The notes under the pieces: generated by a model
Databases searched by the model: none
The model's input: the letters and a program-made list of their open reading frames with translations, nothing else
What the model was told of the DNA's origin: nothing
Source of the DNA: Isochrysis galbana
Taxonomy: Eukaryota; Haptophyta; Isochrysidales; Isochrysidaceae
DNA length: 64,000 nucleotides
NCBI GenBank assembly: GCA_018136815.1
Contig: CM030938.1
Location: forward strand, 1,834,202 to 1,898,201
Direction of reading: 5' to 3'
Shown here: positions 42,218 through 51,290 of the stretch, piece after piece
Numbering within the stretch: position 1 is the stretch's first letter
How the letters are laid out: each line of letters opens with the position of its first letter
Position numbers and translations under genes: made by a program

Positions 42218-42853
42218 TCACACTTGTCTTGAAAGGATCGTCTTCAATGAGTGCATTGGATGTATACCGCACTCCTCGTGTGTCAGCTTGAACTTCTTTT
42301 CGATGTCGTAAAAGCTGTGGTACGGGTCAATGTACCCCTGTTTCTTTTCGAGCATGAGGTAATGCCTACCGGTCTTATCGATGGCGTAGGGATACGGAAA
42401 GTCGTTCGCTCCTACAGGCGATACGAATGCGACGATCTCGTCGACGGCCTCAAATTCGAACACTTCGATGCCCACGAAGACGTACTTGAGGTCGCCGATG
42501 TAGAAGAGCAAAGAGTTCCCTGCTTCATTGAGCTTGTTCACTCTGTCGTACCCTCCTGACAATACAGTCAATGGGCAGAGGTGGCTGATGCCAACAAACA
42601 CGTCCTCGCACACGAACGCGTGATGCGAGGCTTCGCCGTGTACATCGACCAAGTGCCTACCGTCATCGCGCTGTGCAACGGACGCGACAAAGCCCACGCC
42701 GCCATTGTCACGGGTCGCGTACTTTTGGACACCGGGTTCAGGGGCGAGATTCCTTCGCCAGTGCTCTTCGAACTCGTGTATACCTGGGTCTCCCGTCTCA
42801 GGTGCGGGAGAGCCATGGTAAAGGAGAGACAAGGCAAGGTCTCTATGTGTCAT
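42218..42853 (-). CDS. Giant-virus-like protein of unknown function
   Basis: A 211-aa intronless ORF from MTHRDLALSLLYHG. The C-terminal half carries VSPVGANDFPYPYAID, then HYLMLEKKQGYIDPYHSFYD. The 'V-G-x-N-D-x-P-Y-P-Y-A' plus 'Y-L-[ML]-x-E...D-P-Y-x-x-[FY]-Y' combination is one I associate with uncharacterised proteins of algal and amoebal large DNA viruses (Phycodnaviridae/Mimiviridae); the association is from memory. No signal peptide or membrane segment. It is 41 bp downstream of the cystine-knot gene on the same strand, and its upstream region holds an A/T run (TTTTTTTG). Codon usage is less extreme at third positions than in the host genes nearby. Virus-derived origin is likely, function unknown. 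Confidence 0.6.
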   Translation of the reverse strand: MTHRDLALSLLYHGSPAPETGDPGIHEFEEHWRRNLAPEPGVQKYATRDNGGVGFVASVAQRDDGRHLVDVHGEASHHAFVCEDVFVGISHLCPLTVLSGGYDRVNKLNEAGNSLLFYIGDLKYVFVGIEVFEFEAVDEIVAFVSPVGANDFPYPYAIDKTGRHYLMLEKKQGYIDPYHSFYDIEKKFKLTHEECGIHPMHSLKTILSRQV

Positions 42854-42894
42854 TTATGAGCACGAAACAAAAAAAGCTTTTCCGTGATAACCAA

Positions 42895-43281
42895 TCAGTC
42901 ATCAGATCTGCAGGTACCACTACGACACGTGTATTCACCACAGCACTCCGAGTTATTTTGGCACACCGACCCTGGCTCGCGGCATGGCGTCTCACACACT
43001 CCCTCGTCATTGCACTCAAGTCCTTTACAGCACTCGTCGCCATAACTGCACCCCCCCCTTTTCTCGACACACGGTGGGAGCGTACGGCACTTTTGGTCGG
43101 AGCACACGAGATCGTGACAACAATCTCCATCGTTTGCACACTCTCCATCCACATCCTTGCATCTGTCTGGCTGCTTCTTCGTGAGTACCAACGCCACGAC
43201 GGTGGCGGCGACCACGGTGGCGACGACCACCGCGAGGGCAATCAAAAGTCGTTTCGATGGCATATTTACCCATATGCCCAT
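42895..43281 (-). CDS. Membrane-anchored protein with three cystine-knot repeats
   Basis: 128 aa. Residues ~11-33 are one hydrophobic helix (LLIALAVVVATVVAATVVAL) preceded by basic residues, so a type II or uncleaved-signal anchor with the Cys-rich part outside. Then come three consecutive units with identical spacing C-x6-C-x5-CC-x4-C-x4/5-C: Cys41-65, Cys71-96, Cys100-124. This is the inhibitor-cystine-knot (omega-toxin-like) pattern, found in venom peptides, some viral proteins and protist surface proteins; here it may mediate binding at a membrane or virion surface. No enzymatic motif. An ATG at codon 7 (MPSKRLL) is an alternative start. A nine-A run directly precedes the first ATG. Spacers are 48 bp to the gene upstream and 41 bp to the gene downstream. 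Confidence 0.75.
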   Translation of the reverse strand: MGIWVNMPSKRLLIALAVVVATVVAATVVALVLTKKQPDRCKDVDGECANDGDCCHDLVCSDQKCRTLPPCVEKRGGCSYGDECCKGLECNDEGVCETPCREPGSVCQNNSECCGEYTCRSGTCRSDD

Positions 43282-43329
43282 TTTTTTTTAGTCCAACGTT
43301 CGGTTCGAAACAAACGCGATGCGCTTACC

Positions 43330-43785
43330 TCATGGGGGGGAGGGGGAGTCTCCTGAGTTTGCATTCGCTGTGGATAATCGCTTGGTCACGGTCCTGATGA
43401 CAAAGACGACCACCGCCACGAGCGCGGCGACGACCCCAAGCGTGACCAACAAGGCGGTCAGCATTACTTTGTCGAAGATGAAGCGGAGGGCCAGCTGTGT
43501 TGGTGTTTCCACCGAGTCCGCACTGCACTCGACGTGGAGCGAGCGCACCGGGTGCGTCCACCCGATCGCCTTCAGGTCGACTTCTTCACGGCGCTTGTCT
43601 TGTGCTTGCGGGTCGTCTACCGACGGGCCGTGTATGGTCGAGCTCACGCCTTTGGAGTGGGGCTCGGAAAAGATAGTCATTTTGCACCCCATCCTCGCAG
43701 ATGCCTGCTTGGGGTCCTGGAGGTTCACCTCGTACTTTCCCGTTCCAAAGCCATTCCTATCGACGCGCCCGGGGGCGTTCCCCAT
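43330..43785 (-). CDS. Possible N-myristoylated single-span membrane protein
   Basis: 151 aa starting MGNAPGRVDRNG: Gly2 with a small residue at position 6 allows, but does not prove, N-myristoylation. Residues ~12-40 include TGKYEVNLQDPKQA and GCKMTIFS, shared with the degraded relative at 48195-48351. Residues ~107-130 are a strong transmembrane helix (ALLVTLGVVAALVAVVVFVI) followed by basic RTVTKR and a polar tail. The architecture (myristoyl-like start, soluble part, C-terminal anchor) resembles entry/fusion-complex-type membrane proteins of large DNA viruses only in outline; no sequence family is recognised. It is the first gene of the compact minus-strand block, with A-rich stretches 40-65 bp upstream of the ATG. 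Confidence 0.65.
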   Translation of the reverse strand: MGNAPGRVDRNGFGTGKYEVNLQDPKQASARMGCKMTIFSEPHSKGVSSTIHGPSVDDPQAQDKRREEVDLKAIGWTHPVRSLHVECSADSVETPTQLALRFIFDKVMLTALLVTLGVVAALVAVVVFVIRTVTKRLSTANANSGDSPSPP

Positions 43786-44783
43786 TGTTACAATTTAGGC
43801 TCGCACGCACACGGGAGCGCCTTTTGTTTTTGGGGTGCTTTATTTTTTGGGGGGGGGGGGGCGCTTGATTTTTTGACGCGGGTGGCTGCTTGGCCGCCGC
43901 CGCCTCCCTCTCTCCTGGCGCCGCGCACCGCCACCTGGCCGCTCGTGAGCAAATGCAGTGTCGAGAACAAATCCGTTCAGCGAACGAGGCAATCCAACAA
44001 CTCAGACAACAAATACAAGATTTGGCGATGACCCAAGTGCTTCGAGTTCATCGCCGTAGGGAAAGATGTGTGGCGCGATGCCCACCACTGAAGCACGGGT
44101 TGCATGAATACCCCAACATCCCCATGGTCAATAACAATGTCATACATAACAGTGCCTTGGGATGCTTGCAAGTAGAAAGAAGTAGGTGGGCATCTCTTCC
44201 TTCAAGTCATCGGCTACGTTTCGAATATGAGAGAAGCAATTGAGAGTACAACGCCTCTGAGCTCTGAGCCCACAATGTGTCTACCCGGCCATGAGCGAAT
44301 GAGAATGAAGGATCGAAGGATCGAAGGCTTGGCGCGTCGCGCAAGGGGTTTTGTTTTTTGGCCGTGCCACTGGGAGCGGCGAGCTCTAAACCAAATATCC
44401 ACGAAATATCCGCGGATATCTTCGCTCGCCAAAGCCGCCCAAATATCCAAGAGATATATCCGGATATATCCGCCAACCCCTAGTTTCGGAAAATCCCGAT
44501 CGGAAGGAGTGGATGCGGACGAAGCGAAACCAAAACTCGCAAAGCATTGATTGATTGCGGCGTGCGCAACTACAAATTTGAGATGAAAAAGCTCATTACC
44601 ATCAACTCGCAACTCGCTCGCCAAGGCGGTCGAAAACCAAGGTTTCATTTTCCTTCAGGGAAACCAAGAACATACCAAGGTTACGACGCGCGAGGGCGTG
44701 CTCGTGACGCAAAGCAAGAAGGAGGCCTACCACCTCTATGTCGCCCCCAAGAACGGGTCTTTCGCATCCCGTTGCGCGCGACA
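43786..44783. other. Region with poorly supported coding fragments
   Basis: A G-run at 43850-43861. The plus strand at ~43890-44040 is open with a helical QLRQQIQDLAMTQVLR stretch. Around 44625-44770 one plus frame reads coherently (VTTREGVLVTQSKKEAYHLY) before breaking into the inverted repeat, so a gene may have been interrupted there. Palindromic GGATATC/GATATATCCGG words lie at 44415-44475. Nothing is firm enough to call a gene. Confidence 0.3.
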
Positions 44784-45291
44784 AATGCGCTTGATGAGAC
44801 GATCGCAGCCCAGCCGAGCCTTGCTTGCGCGCTCTGAAGGCTGTCGATTGCGCGCACCACTGCGTGGTGCGTGTGCTCGGCCTTGGCGGCAGCGTGTGCC
44901 CTGAGATCATGCATTGTTGCAAACTTGCACGAGCAGCAGCGCTGGGGTTCTGCCAGGATGACGGAAGGCGTGCGCATGTGCAGACATCCCATGGCGCTCA
45001 ATCTCAATGGGCACCAGGGGCCCTGGTGCATGCGCGCGAGCGCAAGTGCGCACTCCGCCTCGAGCTCCGGTGCACTGTCCATTGGACGGAGAGGGGACAT
45101 GGGACATGGGCGCGAGAGGAGAGAGGCGACGAAGAGAAGGGAGGGGGGCGGGGTACGGGGGGGGGGGGGGTGGAGGGGGATGGAGGGGGGAGTGTATTGC
45201 CCTTAATTTTTATGTCCATTTCACGGGGGCATTTGCATTTGTAAAAAAAATAACCAAACCTGAGTTTGCAACCTCTCGCTGCTCACGAGAG
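44784..45291 (-). repeat. ~490-bp repeat, copy B (inverted relative to 35728-36215)
   Basis: On the minus strand it gives the same sequence as copy A, from GAGG.TGCAAACTCAGG through the run-rich segment to TCATCAAGCGC. The translated frame differs at scattered residues and by a two-codon indel (CPL.SAMG versus CPLRLSAMG), consistent with protein-level constraint or simply age. Confidence 0.7.
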
Positions 45292-45482
45292 CTCTAAGCT
45301 CCGCGTTTCTAAGTCTAAGAGTGATGCGCCCTACATTTACCACTCTGATTCCTTCCCGTGAGCCGTGAGCAGTGAGCTCCCGCCTCAATCTCCCAAAATA
45401 GACCGCCACGCGCCACGCGCAGGGCAAGGGAGGGGGGTCACTCACCGACGCCCCATTCACCGTTCACCATTCATTGCCTTTC

Positions 45483-45625
45483 GTCTTTCGTGGGGCGGGA
45501 GGGGGAGGGGGAGGGGGTTCGTCGGAGGGGGAGGCCGCTCGTGGGGCAGGTAGGGGGGGACCCTGCGGAATCCTTGGACACTCAGGGGAGAGGTGGAGGT
45601 GGGAAATTATGGTTAAAAAGAGTGA
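45483..45625 (+). repeat. Dispersed G-rich repeat, copy 2
   Basis: GGGGCAGGTAGGGGGG, GGAATCCTTGGACACTCAGG and GGTTAAAAAGAG match copy 1 at positions 50-125 of the window. Confidence 0.55.
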
Positions 45626-45689
45626 GTGACCGGGCTAGTGATGGTGACCACTGGTGATGAATCCTCAATCTTCAATCTTGACTTTGACT

Positions 45690-45745
45690 TGTGGACTTGG
45701 TCAATTTTCACCCTTAGACCTTAGAAGTTAAAATAGCTGTTTGAC
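45690..45745 (+). repeat. Dispersed TTTGACCGCCC-ended repeat, copy 3
   Basis: CAATTTTCACCCTTAGACC, then AAGTTAAAATAGCTGTTTGACCGCCTTA; the closest relative is at 63310-63358. It ends ~270 bp before the light-harvesting gene and follows the G-rich repeat, so the two may be one element. Confidence 0.6.
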
Positions 45746-46011
45746 CGCCTTAGCATCTATCTACGCCACCCCCATGCCTAAGGCAGGGCGACTTCCACCT
45801 CCCTTGCACCTCACCTCTCATGTAGTAAGTAGTCCCAGTGGGTGCGAACGGAAAGGTCTCAGAAGTTTACAGGTACCTTCTCGGCTTTTACCGAGAAGAT
45901 TCCCGTCTCCCGTCCCCGCACCCTCGCCCTCCCCTTTTGCGCGCGCGTTGTGTGGCGCCTGTCGCATCCGGTCGGACGCCACTCTCCTCTCCCACCTCAA
46001 CTCGCATCCCG

Positions 46012-46819
46012 ATGCTCTCGCTCTACTCTGCTGTTCCCGCGCTCAAGACGGCCCCGCGCATGGCCCCGGTGAAGGCCGTCGCCACCGCCGACTCTGACTT
46101 CTGCTACGGACTCCCGGTACGCGCCGTCGCGCCGCGAGCCGCCCTGCATCAGTACTGTGGCAGGGCCTTCACATGCACGAGAACTCATGCCGTCCCGCTG
46201 TAGAGCCTCTCACATGCTCTCCTTCCCGCCCGCTGCGCAGGGCAACATCGCTCCAGCTGGCAACTTCGACCCGGCCAATCTCCTCGACGGAACCAGCAAG
46301 GAGGAGGTGTACCGCTGGCGCGAGGCTGAGCTCACTCATGGCCGTGTTGGCATGCTTGCTGCCGCTGGCTTCCTTGTTCAGGAGAACTTCCACCCACTCT
46401 TCTCGGGCGACGGTGGCCCCGCCATCGAGCAGATCCCTGGTCTTCCGCCGGCCATGTGGTTCCTGATGACCCTCGGTATTGGCTTCGCCGAGACCCTCCG
46501 CATCCAGAAGGGCTGGGCCAACCCGTACGAGGGCATGGACAACGTGCAGCGCCTTAGGGATGACTACTACCCGGGCGACCTCGGTTTCGACCCGCTTGGC
46601 CTCAAGCCCGAGGACCCGGCGGAATTCCGCACCATGCAGGAGCGCGAGCTCTCTCATGGCCGCCTTGCCATGCTTGCGGCGGCCGGCTTCATGGCGCAGG
46701 AGGCCGTGAGCGGCAAGACGTGGTCGCAGCAGGATGTCGGCTTTGAGAACTTCGTCCTCGGCGGCTACTTCAACCAGGAGGCTGCTGAGCTCGCCCGCGA
46801 CGCCGCCTCGAGCCTCTAA
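46012..46819 (+). CDS. Light-harvesting chlorophyll a/c-type (fucoxanthin) protein, copy A
   Basis: Two exons, 46012-46116 and 46241-46819, separated by a 124-bp phase-0 GT-AG intron; 227 aa. Exon 1 (MLSLYSAVPALKTAPRMAPV) is a plastid-targeting presequence, lacking a long signal-peptide core, up to YGLP; the mature part starts GNIAPAGNFDP. Three membrane helices follow: helix 1 with YRWREAELTHGRVGMLAAAG (the ExxHxR chlorophyll-binding and salt-bridge motif), helix 2 MWFLMTLGIGFAETL, helix 3 with QERELSHGRLAMLAAAGFMA, preceded by the GDLGFDPLGL loop. The symmetry of helices 1 and 3 is that of the LHC family; the loop lengths fit FCP/Lhcf-Lhcr-type antennae of red-lineage algae. Location: thylakoid membrane. 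No GA tract is seen just upstream, unlike other genes. Confidence 0.9.
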
Positions 46820-48194
46820 AGGTGCAAGCTCCATGCAATGTCGGAGCGCCACCTCACTCTGGTTGTGAGGTGTGATGGTGAGGTGTGTAGCGGGTACTAA
46901 ACAAGCGTTGTATGTTGCCCGCGATTGATTTACGCGAGACACCACGCGTTGTTTACGGTGTGGGTGTGCCCGCACCCTCTGGGTATTCCACCACGACAGG
47001 CATTATAAAAACTTCTAAATATCCACACCGCACGCGGCTTTGCACAAACTTACTCGTAGCCACGCGCGCTTCCCTTTACACTCCGCTCCACTTGCCTCGC
47101 GGCTACTCCCCTCGTGCACGACGTAGGGGGTAGGGGCTCGGTGAACGGGGCTTCTCGGTGGCAGGCGGCGTGTCTCGGTCCCTGGCGGTCTAGTCCCCTT
47201 CTCCCTCCTGCACCACCGGGCAACCGGTTTTCAGTGCGTCTGTTATCGCATAGACCTTTTTGTCAGATCCCGTTTGCCTTCGGTCCTTCGGTTGTTTCGA
47301 GGGCAGAGGCTGCAACCTCAGCCCCAGGTTTGGTACGTTGTTTTTTGGCAATACCCCCCTGTGGATGGTATAAAAAAAACATTCTTGAAGGTGCCCGCAA
47401 AGCTACTACTGACGCACACTCTCCCGCGCTCCCGCTGCCATCGCCTATACCCCTACCTCTGCTCCCCCGCCCGCTCCCCCCCTCGTTCCTTTTTCTTCGG
47501 TTTTGGGGGTACTTTGGGCCTAGCGCTTGGGGGAGGGGAGGGGCAGGCTTCTTGCATTTGTATTGCGTCTGTCTCGGGCCCAGTCCGTCCCTGTGTGGGG
47601 GCTAGGCCTCTCGGCCTTCCCCTTTGGATTCCTCACGCGGAGGCATAGTGCCGCTCCTACGGACTATTGTTATCCCTGGTCGCTGAGTCCGGTGTTGTTT
47701 TGTTGTTGTATTATATAGTTTTATGTTGAGGCGCTCTAGTACTGTTACGAGTTTACTACTTGGAACTAACTCGTTGTCGTCGTTTATTTTTTATTTCGAA
47801 TATTGGGCGGAATTCGTTGACATCTATACGTTTCTTGGGCTGGCGGCCCATGTCTGCTTTGGCTCTTCTCGGTGCGTCCGTGTTGTTTCCGTGGAGCGCC
47901 CCTGTGGATGGTATAAGTTCTACTTGCAGGACAACCTCCCCCTCTTCCCATTTTTTACCCTCCGCCTCTTGTTCGCTTCGGGGTTTGAAGGGTTCGGCAC
48001 GCGGAGGCGAGCTGCGTCGGCGTGGAGGAGCAGGGTGATGGGGGAAAGCAGGAAAGAAGGGAAGATTGGGAGTGGAGGGGTTGGTGTGGCTGGCTTAGGC
48101 GACGGCGTGCGCCCAGGAGTTGGTGTCGTACCGGACGCATGCGTTGAGCTTGCGGGAGGGTAGCCCTCGATGACGGAGAGAATTTCAACCTGGA
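46820..48194. other. Intergenic region with dispersed repeats
   Basis: 47300-47540 begins GAGGCTGCAACCTCAG (the start of the 490-bp repeat) and continues AACATTCTTGAAGG...TTCGGTTTTGGGGGTA, copy 4 of the C-rich family. The rest is G/T-rich with no supported gene. The minus-strand frame that runs from 48351 to 47920 is only the shifted tail of the pseudogene below. Confidence 0.5.
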
Positions 48195-48351
48195 CTACGC
48201 GGTCCGTTCTTCGGTGGCCGAGAAGATGGTCATTTTGCATCCCGCTATCCGCTATCACAGCTGCATGCGTGGGATCTTGTTTGTCCACGTCATACTTGCC
48301 GGGTGCGAAGCTGTGATTGTGATTGTCGATGCGCCAAGCGGAGTTGCCCAT
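48195..48351 (-). pseudogene. Frameshifted relative of the MGN membrane-protein gene
   Basis: Begins MGNSAWRIDNHN and shares GKYDV..QDP with the gene at 43330-43785. In the region 48240-48265 the matching text moves to another frame: GCKMTIFSA, equivalent to GCKMTIFS of the intact gene, is followed shortly by a stop (48195-48197). The membrane segment is not found. A-rich sequence (AAAAAACAAAAAAAC) lies ~35 bp upstream of the ATG, as at the intact copy. So a second, degraded copy of the same family exists outside the compact block. Confidence 0.65.
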
Positions 48352-48399
48352 GGTTTCCGTACAGTAGACAGTAGAAATAGTTTTTTTGTTTTTTGGCAA

Positions 48400-49754
48400 A
48401 CGCGGAGTGCATACCCATACACCCTGCATCCAGCATGGAGAAGGGGTGGCGGGCATGGCTCACCTCGGCCCTCGCCATCCGCGGGTCAGCCGTCAGCCGC
48501 CAGTCGCGAGTGGGGGGTTGGGGGCGGGGGTTGGTTTTGTTGCAAAAAGCAAAAAAAATAAAAAATGTCTCTTGTCTCTTGTGTTTGGCATGATAAAATG
48601 TCCTGTTTGCTGTTTATGTAACGTAAAAGAAATTAATGTAGCACCGTTTTGAGCTTTGATCATTTTTTGAAATTCAGAATTCAGCGACGGGAAACGGCCT
48701 ATATATATATATATCCGTAGAAAAGTAGAAAGTAGAAAAGGGGATTATACTTGTAGAAGAGGAAAATACTGCTAGAACAGGGGTTTTTAATCCTAGAGAG
48801 CGAGCGCCGCCCCCCAAACTTGCAGCCCACTTCTCGAGAGGGCCCAAACTTGTGACGCGCTCGAGAAGCGGCCCAAACTTCTAGAAAAAGTTCTAGAAGT
48901 ATTGACCTGGGCCTACGTCTCGTGCGGGCCAAAACGCCAAAACCGCCCGGAGCGCGGAAGAGTGTGGAACAATAGTAGATAGTAGCTTTAGCTTAGCGGA
49001 CACCTTCAAGAATTTTTTTCTTAAGATATCACACGCTAGTCAAAGGAATAAACTTAGTTGTAGTCAAAGGAACATGAAAATGAGCAGGTTTCTTCATCCC
49101 CAACGAAGCCGCGAAGCGCTCATCGCGGCAAGAGGAGCCGGGGGTACACTCCCCAAGCCCCAAGCCAACAAACACGCTCCGTAAAACTGAGCTAATCCGT
49201 GGCGCCGCCAGTGGTGGAGGCCGCGGAGCGGGAATCGGAATCGGGGCACAGGCACGGAGAGGCGTTCGAAACCTAGCTAAGCAACATTTTAGTAGCACAT
49301 TTTTGCCGGGACGAAACGTTTTTGTTTTTGGTCGATGTATAGTTCGTTTTCTGCTCGCTCCAAGCTGCTGACTGCTTACAACTGATATTAGTAATCGGCT
49401 CGAGGTGATCTGATACTGATATAAAAAGCTGATATCAGCAGCTTTGAGGCACCATCTATGACCCACACGGGGGCCCGCATGGGCAACTATGATCATCAGT
49501 CAGCATAGGGAACGCCGAACACCTCACACTGCGCGTGCGGCGGCAGAGTCCCCTGGGTATTTGCAGCAAGCAACACACGCAATATCCACCAAGGCTTTGG
49601 GTGCTCGAAAATGCACCCCCCCGATAAGTTGCACGGTTCACCCATCCCAATAGTGTACGCCCAGCGGGCAAGCGCTTCACACGCTTTACCCATCTATCAA
49701 TACGATTTCCTACGGGTTTGTCCTGGGCTTGACAAGCTTCCAGCAAGTGTGTCC
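48400..49754. other. Intergenic region
   Basis: A short TA repeat at ~48702-48715. GGCCCAAACTT words and CTTCTCGAG/CTCGAGAAG complements at 48820-48900 can pair. AT-rich 48540-48780. No supported gene; the minus ORF at 49029-49496 has no recognisable feature. Confidence 0.45.
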
Positions 49755-50714
49755 CTAAGCCTTGCTGATCGCCTTGGCACGCTTCTTGCACTGGGCGCTG
49801 GAGCGCGAGCCAACAATGGCAGCAACCTTCTCCCATCGTCCCGATACGTCGGGACCGTGCTTGGTCAGTGCCTTTTGAAGCTTCGCATCCTCAGCTTCGC
49901 TCCAGGTGTTGGGTCCCGACCCTGGCGTATCGGGCGCTGACTTGGCGCTCGGAGTCGCAGCAGCTGCGGCGCCAGTCTTGGCTGGTGTGGACGGCTTGGC
50001 CTTCTTGGAAGCAGACTGCGCAGCCACCGGCGCCGCGCGCTTGCCCCGCGGAGCCTCCTCCTCCTCCTCCTCCTCGCTCTCCTCCTCTCCTGACTCCTCG
50101 TCATCCATCTCCTCGCCAGAACCTTCCTCGCCAGAACCTTCCTCGCCAGAATCCTCACCATCATCCTCGGCGTCTTCCTCACCTGACTCCTCGCCGTCTT
50201 CCTCGCCTGACTCCTCGCCGTCTTCCTCGCCGTCTTCCTCGCCTGACTCCTCCTCTGAGTCATCATCTTTCATGTTTTCGGGGACGGCCTTGCCCTTGCC
50301 CACGTTGGCGGCAGGCGCAGCCTTCCCACTCGCCTGCTTCTTGCCAGCAGGCGCATCCTCCTCCTCCTCGAGCTTGTCGAGTTCATCAATCTCGTCCATA
50401 TCCTCAAGATCATCCTCGTCGTCCAGTTCCAAGAACCCAGTCAAGTGCACGGGATGCGCGCCCGTCAAGTGCACCTTGGCCTCATCGCCTGGGGAGAAGG
50501 GCAACTCCATCGGGCACTGCTCCAGGACACCCTCATGCAGACGGCACACGACGAAGCGCTGCTCCTCCTCGGCAACCTCGATGGAGAGTACGCACGGCTC
50601 AGGCTTCTTGGACGGCTTGTTGACGACGAGTGCTGCCTGCTTCACCACGAGCCGCCGCGTCAGGTTGAGCGGCGTGGGCTTGCCCGGCTTGACCTCAATG
50701 CCCCAGAATGCCAT
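49755..50714 (-). CDS. Nucleoplasmin-like histone chaperone with acidic region and SANT/Myb domain
   Basis: 319 aa, single exon, from MAFWGIEVKPGKPTPLN. Residues 1-100 are a nucleoplasmin-like (FKBP/HD2-type) domain: the FWG[IV]EVKPGKP start, LVVKQAALV, then FVVCRLHEG and a closing HPVHLTGFLELDDED, as in plant HD2 and FKBP39/46 N-termini. Residues ~100-225 are Asp/Glu-rich, including repeated ESGEEDGEE units in a long acidic tract. A basic PRGKRAA...SKKAKPS nuclear signal follows. The C-terminus (~265-315) is a SANT/Myb repeat: TWSEAEDAKLQKALTKHG then GRWEKVAAIVGSRSS with spaced Trp residues. Likely nuclear or nucleolar, binding histones through acidic residues and chromatin through SANT. CT-rich (coding strand) tracts lie upstream. 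Confidence 0.85.
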   Translation of the reverse strand: MAFWGIEVKPGKPTPLNLTRRLVVKQAALVVNKPSKKPEPCVLSIEVAEEEQRFVVCRLHEGVLEQCPMELPFSPGDEAKVHLTGAHPVHLTGFLELDDEDDLEDMDEIDELDKLEEEEDAPAGKKQASGKAAPAANVGKGKAVPENMKDDDSEEESGEEDGEEDGEESGEEDGEESGEEDAEDDGEDSGEEGSGEEGSGEEMDDEESGEEESEEEEEEEAPRGKRAAPVAAQSASKKAKPSTPAKTGAAAAATPSAKSAPDTPGSGPNTWSEAEDAKLQKALTKHGPDVSGRWEKVAAIVGSRSSAQCKKRAKAISKA

Positions 50715-51049
50715 TAGCTACGAGGAAGAACAGGGGGGTTGGGGGTGGCTCGGGTTGTGAGGGAGGGTGGGGTTGGCTGAGGGGTGCGGGAATATGAGAG
50801 GTTTGGGGTGGGAAGGGGAGCTTTCTATGGGGAGGAGAGGGAGAGGCGCGGTCGACAGCAGCGCGTGTGCGCGCGCGCCGTGCGCCCCAATCTGGCCTCC
50901 CTTCTCTCTCCCCCCCCCCCTCCCACCGCCTGCCTGGCGCGCGGTCGGCGGTGCTGCGTGTGTGGCGTCCTCGTGATGCGGCGCGCACCCTCGCGCTCTC
51001 TCGGCTACGTCGACCCGACGGTGGGGGCGCTCGCCCGTCGGCTGCGCGA

Positions 51050-51290
51050 CGCGGCCAAGAAGAGAGAGAGGGTGGGAAAAAGGGGGAAGGGGGGGGGGAG
51101 AAGAGAGAGAGGCGGGGGGAGGAAGAGAGAATTGTAGGGAGAGAGAGGGAGAGGGGGAGAGGAGAAGAGGAGGAGAGAAAGAAGAGAAGGAGGAGAATAG
51201 GAGGGGGAGAACAGAGAAGGAGAGAAGGGAAAGAGGAGAAGAAGAGGAGGAGGAGAGGAGAAGAGAAGGAGAGAGCAGAAGCACGGAAAT
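51050..51290 (-). repeat. GA/CT tract upstream of the nucleoplasmin-SANT gene
   Basis: A purine tract on the plus strand (pyrimidine on the coding strand), made of AGAG and GGAGAAG words, ending ~340 bp before the ATG. Confidence 0.75.
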
